A stretch of 16,498 bases of DNA from NCBI GenBank assembly GCA_013817465.1, contig JACDCP010000026.1, forward strand, positions 1 through 16,498, read 5' to 3'. The DNA is from Gammaproteobacteria bacterium (GTDB lineage: Bacteria; Pseudomonadota; Gammaproteobacteria; Steroidobacterales; JACDCP01). How positions within the stretch are numbered: the first letter of the stretch is position 1; each line of letters opens with the position of its first letter. Under the pieces are notes generated by a model, which was given only the letters and a program-made list of their open reading frames with translations, was not told the origin of the DNA and searched no databases. Both the position numbers and the translations under genes were made by a program. Below are positions 12,873 through 16,498 of this stretch, piece by piece.

Positions 12873-13842
12873 ATTATCGGCAGGCCCTCGAGCACGCGCT
12901 CGCGCTGGCCGGGCGTCCGGCACCAGCTCCGACCAGCTATACCGTCGAGGCGGCGGTCGAGGACTATCTCGAAGAGTATGCGGCCAGGGGCAAGGCGATC
13001 GGGAAAACGCGCAACGCATTCGAGACGCACATCATTGCGCAGTTCGGCGCCTCGAAGGTCTCCGCGCTGACGCGCGAAGGTATCCGACGCTGGCATCGCG
13101 GCCTCACCAAGACCTGCACGAAGTCGACAGCAAACCGGCTGCTCACCTACTTCAAGGCGGCGCTCAATCACGCCTTTGCGGAAGGCAAGGTATCGGACGA
13201 TTCAGCCTGGCGCTCAGTGAAGCCGTTCCGGAACGCAGACGGCGCTCGCAGCCGCTATCTGAGCGAGGCCGAGTGTCAGCGCCTGCTCAATGCTTGCGAG
13301 CCGGACTTCCGCCAGCTGGTGCGAGGCGCGCTGCTGACTGGCTGCCGCTACGGCGAGCTGATCGCGTCGCGCGTCGATGCTTACAACGTCGACGCCGGCA
13401 CGTTGCTGATCGCGGACTCGAAGGCGAACAAGGCGCGCCATGTGCCGCTGACCGACGAGGGCACCGCGCTCATGGACGTGCTCACGAACGGCCGCAAGGG
13501 ATCCGAGTCGCTGCTGGTGCGCGCTGACGGCGAGCCGTGGCGGGCGAGCCGTGGCGGGCGAGCCATCAGCTGCGGCGCATGAGCGAAGCCTCGGCGCGTG
13601 CAGGCCTCGAGCCGCCGGCGACATTTCACACCTTGCGCCATACTTACGGCAGCCTGCTCGCGCTGCGAGGCGTGCCGCTGCAGGTTATCGCCGCAGCGAT
13701 GGGGCATGCCGATACGCGCATGACCGCACGGCACTACGCGCACATGCAGCCGGATTTTGTCGCCGCGACGATTCGAGCCAATCTGCCGAGCTTCGGGCCG
13801 CTGCCGCGCGGCAACGTGCGCGCGCTGAGGCGGGCCAAGTGA
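12866..13842 (+). pseudogene. Tyrosine recombinase (phage-type integrase), N-truncated and frameshifted
   Basis: Site-specific recombinase of the phage integrase family, broken in two frames. The first part (12866-13582) has the SAM-like core-binding domain (about 25-110, YTVEAAVEDYLEEYAARG), the conserved YLSEAECQRLLNACEPDFR, catalytic Arg in LTGCRYGEL (R161) and a Lys in SKANKARHVPL. The second part, read to TGA 13840-13842 in another frame, has HTLRHTYG, MGHADTRMTARHYAH with the nucleophile Tyr, and IRANLPSFGPLP. Removing one copy of the 14-bp duplication at 13531-13558 joins them smoothly as DGEPWRASHQLRRM. The first part begins at GTG 12866 with VLNYRQA, which in related integrases lies about 80 residues in, so the arm-binding N-terminus is missing. 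Both defects suggest an inactive relic of an integrated element. Confidence 0.88.
13531..13564 (+). repeat. 14-bp tandem duplication breaking the recombinase
   Basis: CGAGCCGTGGCGGG occurs at 13531-13544 and again at 13545-13558, followed by a partial CGAGCC at 13559-13564. Fourteen bases are not a multiple of three, so the frame shifts here. A single-copy version would still have CGAGCC at both ends, 14 bp apart, which is the substrate for replication slippage. Confidence 0.92.
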
Positions 13843-13985
13843 CCGAGACGCTGCACTCGACGGCGGAAATGCTCGCCTGGCTCGAGCGCGAGGAACGCTG
13901 GTGCTTCGACTGGCTCGCGGAGCACGGCTGCTCGCGTGATCAATTTGAGCATGCGATCGGATCAGAGTCACATCGCAGCGTGTAG
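13839..13985 (+). CDS. Small 48-residue acidic protein overlapping the recombinase stop
   Basis: GTG 13839 overlaps the recombinase TGA (GTGA), and the frame runs 48 codons to TAG 13983-13985. The product (starting TETLHSTAEMLAWLEREE, with RWCFDWLAEHGCSRDQFEHAI after it) is acidic, Trp-rich and probably helical, with two cysteines. I recognise no family. The stop-start overlap with an integrase suggests a coupled accessory protein, perhaps a directionality or control factor, but that is inference. It has no separate ribosome binding site and depends on ribosomes finishing the recombinase C-terminal frame, which the frameshift now prevents. It may therefore be silent. Codon use matches the neighbours. 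Confidence 0.45.
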   Translation: MTETLHSTAEMLAWLEREERWCFDWLAEHGCSRDQFEHAIGSESHRSV

Positions 13986-14014
13986 CGATAGCGGCTTGTG
14001 GGGCGGAAACGCCT

Positions 14015-14362
14015 TCAAAGCGACCGTCCGTCGAAGTGCTGAACCGGTACCGACGCCAGATCGATTCCTTCGAGACAGCGGATATTGATTGCAGCCATCG
14101 CGTTTCCCTGACGGTCGGCGCCTTCGCCGTAGGGGTGAACGCCGCAAGTCGGGCAGAAGCGATGCTTTATGACGTGTTTGTTGAAGGTATCTGAGCCGAT
14201 GTCCTCATCGGGGGTAAGCGACTCGAGCTGGCCGCGCGGCACGAACCACAGCAACGCACCCTTGCGCGAGCAGATCGAACAGTTGCAGGACATGGCCTCG
14301 TTCACTTCGCCTTCCACTTCGAACCTTACTTTTCCGCAATGGCAACTGCCCTTGTACTTCAC
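14015..14362 (-). CDS. GFA (CENP-V/GFA) domain zinc-binding protein
   Basis: A 115-residue cytoplasmic protein of the glutathione-dependent formaldehyde-activating (GFA) fold. Cysteines expected to hold zinc are C7/C9 (CHCG), C26/C28/C31 (CNCSIC) and C70/C73 (FCPTCGVHPY), all in family positions. The founding member was proposed to help form S-hydroxymethylglutathione, but most homologues have no proven activity, so only the fold is claimed. The start is GTG 14362, with GGAG 7 nt upstream (AGGAGATATAGC) and the standard KGSCHCGKVRFEVEG beginning. It overlaps the acetyltransferase stop by 4 nt (GTGA), so the two are translated as a coupled pair. It is convergent with the recombinase relic, about 29 bp from the small ORF. 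Confidence 0.92.
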   Translation of the reverse strand: MKYKGSCHCGKVRFEVEGEVNEAMSCNCSICSRKGALLWFVPRGQLESLTPDEDIGSDTFNKHVIKHRFCPTCGVHPYGEGADRQGNAMAAINIRCLEGIDLASVPVQHFDGRSL

Positions 14363-14904
14363 GCTATATCTCCTGCTTTCGATCCTTGCGTCACCCCGTG
14401 GCTACAGGACGCGGGATATCCTCGAATCAACAACTCCCAATAGCCCACATCGACCCACTGGTCGAATTTCCAGCCGACTTCCCTGAACTGGCCGATTTTC
14501 TGAAATCCCAGACGTTCATGCAGCCGGATGCTCGCGGGATTCGGCAGCGCGATTCCGCCGATCGCACAATGAATGTCCCGGGTCCGAAGTTCGGCAATCA
14601 GCGTCGCGTAAAGCGTACCGCCTATACCCTGGCCTGAAAATTCCGCGGCCATATAAATCGTGCTTTCCATCGCGAAACGATAGGCAGAACGCGTTTTCCA
14701 GGGTGTCGCGTACGCATAGCCGGCAATAACTCCGTTTTCCTCCGCGACGAGCCACGGTGCCGATGTGAGGAGATCGCGAATCCGTCCAGCCATTTCGTCA
14801 GCGTCGACAGGCACCTCCTCGAATGTAATGACTGTTTCGCGAACATAGTGATTGTAGATCTCGCAGATCCGCGCGGCGTCAGCGGGACGGGCGGGTCGAA
14901 TCAC
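14359..14904 (-). CDS. GNAT acetyltransferase, phosphinothricin/methionine-sulfone type
   Basis: A 181-residue GNAT-fold N-acetyltransferase of the PAT/MnaT-like branch, which transfers acetyl from acetyl-CoA to amino groups of toxic glutamate/methionine analogues. Visible signatures are IRPARPADAARICEIYNHYV at the N-terminus, TFEEVPVDADEMAGRI, the acetyl-CoA loop FSGQGIGGTLYATLI (about 89-103), NPASIRLHERLGF (about 122-134) and GWKFDQWVDVGYWEL (about 144-158), all characteristic of this branch. A tail of about 20 residues follows the usual end. The start is GTG 14904, the only start matching the family N-terminus; its ribosome binding site is weak. It is 30 bp downstream of the histidine kinase gene and 4 nt overlapped with the GFA gene. 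The exact substrate is not predictable. Confidence 0.9.
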   Translation of the reverse strand: MIRPARPADAARICEIYNHYVRETVITFEEVPVDADEMAGRIRDLLTSAPWLVAEENGVIAGYAYATPWKTRSAYRFAMESTIYMAAEFSGQGIGGTLYATLIAELRTRDIHCAIGGIALPNPASIRLHERLGFQKIGQFREVGWKFDQWVDVGYWELLIRGYPASCSHGVTQGSKAGDIA

Positions 14905-14934
14905 GTTTCGAAGGGGAAACGCATTTATCGGTCA

Positions 14935-16092
14935 TCAGCGATGCAAAGCGGGTGCATTCGCCTTGGCAGGGACAGAAAACCGGAACGTCGATCCAGCGCC
15001 TTCGTTGCTTTCCACGGTCACTTTCCCGCCGTGGGCTTCGGTGAACGTCTTAACGATTGCAAGACCCAGGCCCGATCTGCCTTCGGTCTCCCGATCGACG
15101 TCTCCCTTGTCGAAAATTTTCTCCAGCAGCTCCGGGGGGATGCCGGTACCGTTGTCGCTGACCCAGCACTCGACGGCCCCTTCCGCGCCAGGTTGCCGTG
15201 CCCCGATCACGATCTCTCCGCGCGGCGTGTGCTCGATTGCGTTGGCGATCAGATTCTGAAACACCCGCCTCAACAGATTGGCGTCTGCATAGACGACCAG
15301 GTCCATCGGCACCTCGTTGACGAGCCGGGTACTGGCGGTTCCCGCCACTGGATGCAGATCGTGAATCAGGTGCTCCACGAGGGGCCACAAATCAAACTCC
15401 CGCCGCTCCAGCTTCGTCCCGAGTTCCGTTTCGAGATTGGTGTTCTCCTCGAGCACCTGGGCGACAAGCCTTTCGAGTTGCTCAACGCTGCGACGCAATG
15501 CCTTCAACATCCGCCCTGTCTCACGACTGGCGTCTTTCGCCGAAAGCGCCCGCGCCAGCACCATTCCGGCCAAGGAAATGGCGTTCAACGGGGTTCGGAG
15601 ATCGTGTGCCACGAAGGCCAGATACTCTTCCCGGCGCTGCTGCACTTCCAGCGCGCGTTGCGTGGCAAAGGTCTGCACGGCCGCACCGATCGCCTGATCG
15701 AGAAGGCGGTTCATGACGTGGAAAGGTTTCCCTTGCAGGTTCAAACCGTTGTCGACGGCGAGATCGTGGATACAACCTCGAAGGATGTTGTACTCCGCAA
15801 CGACCTCCTCGATATCAAATGCGTCCTTGAGCCGCTGCAAACCGTGAGCTGGAGGGCTGCTGCCTTCGGTGATTGCTTCCGGAATCGTCTGGTCAGAGTG
15901 GGTTTGGAGGGCCGTAACCAGTTCGTCGAGCAGGTCGGGAATATGATCATTGAGCGTCGGCGTATCGAGCTCCCGCGCGGACGGAAGCTGCCGGACCTGT
16001 TCCCGCCATTCCGCGAGCAATGGGTCGCGTTTCTGACCGATGAGCGCAGCCAGTTTCCCCAGTTCGCTTATCGGCATCTCGTCCGACCTCAT
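14935..16092 (-). CDS. Soluble sensor histidine kinase with RsbRD-like N-terminus
   Basis: A 385-residue kinase without membrane helices. Residues about 12-115 (LLAEWREQVRQLPSARELDTPTLNDHIPDLLDELVTAL onward) resemble the RsbRD N-terminal sensory domain seen in stressosome-related and some kinase proteins. HisKA follows, with phospho-acceptor H163 in FVAHDLRTPLN. The ATPase domain has the N box at 278-286 (FQNLIANAI), G1 DNGTGI (313-318) and G2 GLGLAI (341-346); the C-terminus is complete. The start is uncertain: ATG 16092 (MRSDEMPISELGKLAAL) is used, while ATG 16077 has GAGG 9 nt upstream, and ATG 16122 and 16137 also exist. No response regulator or receiver domain is in the window, so its partner is elsewhere. 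A TACAAT at 16200-16195 (minus strand) could be its -10. Confidence 0.9.
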   Translation of the reverse strand: MRSDEMPISELGKLAALIGQKRDPLLAEWREQVRQLPSARELDTPTLNDHIPDLLDELVTALQTHSDQTIPEAITEGSSPPAHGLQRLKDAFDIEEVVAEYNILRGCIHDLAVDNGLNLQGKPFHVMNRLLDQAIGAAVQTFATQRALEVQQRREEYLAFVAHDLRTPLNAISLAGMVLARALSAKDASRETGRMLKALRRSVEQLERLVAQVLEENTNLETELGTKLERREFDLWPLVEHLIHDLHPVAGTASTRLVNEVPMDLVVYADANLLRRVFQNLIANAIEHTPRGEIVIGARQPGAEGAVECWVSDNGTGIPPELLEKIFDKGDVDRETEGRSGLGLAIVKTFTEAHGGKVTVESNEGAGSTFRFSVPAKANAPALHR

Positions 16093-16210
16093 GATTGATG
16101 TGCCGAGGCTATGGCGTTTCATCGCCTCTGAGTGCATTGCTGTCTGTGGAACGTTGTGTCCAAAGAGCCACGCCGAACCACGAATGCAACGGCCATTGTA
16201 CCAGCGACGA

Positions 16211-16498
16211 CTACTTTCCTGTGGATACATAAGCCTGTGCTTCGTGCAACGCGGGCTGTCTCGTTCCGCCATCGGCAACTTCGAGAAGCTCTCCGTAGAA
16301 CATGCGCGTCAGGGATTCATCGCCGAGCGCGCGCGCCGCCCGGGCGGCGCCCAGCATCCCGTTGAAGCGCCTCGGATACAGTTGCACTGAGCGCCGGTAA
16401 GCGGCGAGTGCTTCCGCCGGCCGCTCCTGCTCCATGAAAAGGTCTCCCAACAGCTCGTGGGCAGGAAGTGTGGGTCCCGGCGTCACGGCGTGCTTGGG
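16211..16498 (-). CDS. TPR-repeat protein, C-terminal fragment (cut by window edge)
   Basis: The frame is open to the right edge and ends at 16211, so only the last 95 or so residues are visible. They contain LPAHELLGDLFMEQERPAEALAAYRRSVQLYP, a clear tetratricopeptide unit, followed by RRFNGMLGAARAARALGDESLTRMFYGELLEVA, a second degenerate unit, and a short polar tail. TPRs mediate protein contacts; the rest of the protein, and thus its role, lies outside the window. A GTG in this frame at 16486 is not needed as a start, because the repeat continues upstream. It ends 118 bp before the histidine kinase start on the same strand. Confidence 0.75.
   Translation of the reverse strand, partial: PKHAVTPGPTLPAHELLGDLFMEQERPAEALAAYRRSVQLYPRRFNGMLGAARAARALGDESLTRMFYGELLEVADGGTRQPALHEAQAYVSTGK

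Noticed and set aside
12541..13527. A 328-codon plus-strand frame spanning the small Cys protein and the recombinase
   Set aside because: Its translation is Arg-rich and motif-free, while another frame over the same bases gives a recognisable integrase.
13537..13842. Second half of the recombinase as an independent gene starting at GTG 13537
   Set aside because: It begins within the duplication, has no ribosome binding site, and contains only the C-terminal half of the catalytic domain, so it is better read as part of the broken gene.
13842..14014. Attachment site or tRNA next to the recombinase
   Set aside because: I found no tRNA-like cloverleaf and no obvious direct repeat pairing the two sides of the recombinase region, so no att site is claimed.
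14848..16098. A 416-codon plus-strand frame over the histidine kinase
   Set aside because: It is antisense to a kinase with all HisKA and ATPase motifs intact, and has no recognisable domain of its own.
1..16498. CRISPR array or insertion sequence
   Set aside because: No regularly spaced repeats and no transposase with terminal inverted repeats were seen; the only tandem repeat is the 14-bp duplication.

Overview
The window is GC-rich, tightly packed DNA from a Gram-negative bacterium, most likely a gammaproteobacterium. The evidence is an LptG-type LPS-export permease, an HtpX inner-membrane protease, a TonB-dependent receptor with its own ECF sigma factor/FecR pair, and a secreted protease with a GlyGly-CTERM-like tail. 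The exact order cannot be read from the sequence; a Xanthomonadales, Nevskiales or Woeseia-like background is a guess.

Layout. 122-1192 (+) is lptG, closed by a perfect 12-bp hairpin (1216-1245) that also serves the opposite strand. 1241-4796 (-) is a three-gene overlapping operon, transcribed as a secreted helical-repeat protein, then an M14 zinc carboxypeptidase with a Pro-rich linker and GlyGly-CTERM-like anchor, then a small RDD membrane protein. Divergent from it, htpX (4914-5810, +) has a heat-shock (sigma-32-like) promoter upstream. It converges, with only 4 bp between stop codons, on a cell-surface signalling module read on the minus strand: ECF sigma factor (10140-9493), FecR-like regulator (9496-8501) and an STN-containing TonB-dependent receptor (8355-5815).

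10355-12320 (+) holds a secreted Cys-containing protein of unknown function started by TTG, a short stretch that looks like decayed coding sequence, and a membrane-anchored purple-acid-phosphatase-like phosphoesterase. 12420-13985 (+) looks like an accessory junction: a small Cys-rich secreted protein, a truncated gene start with a strong ribosome binding site, a tyrosine recombinase lacking its N-terminus and broken by a 14-bp tandem duplication, and a 48-codon ORF overlapping the recombinase stop. 14015-16498 (-) holds a GFA-domain protein and a GNAT acetyltransferase overlapping by 4 nt, a soluble histidine kinase with an RsbRD-like N-terminus and no response regulator in view, and the C-terminal end of a TPR protein that continues off the right edge.

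I saw no tRNA, rRNA, CRISPR array or intact insertion sequence. The best candidates for something undescribed are the overlapping helical-repeat/M14/RDD surface operon and the slippage-broken recombinase with its small overlapping partner ORF.
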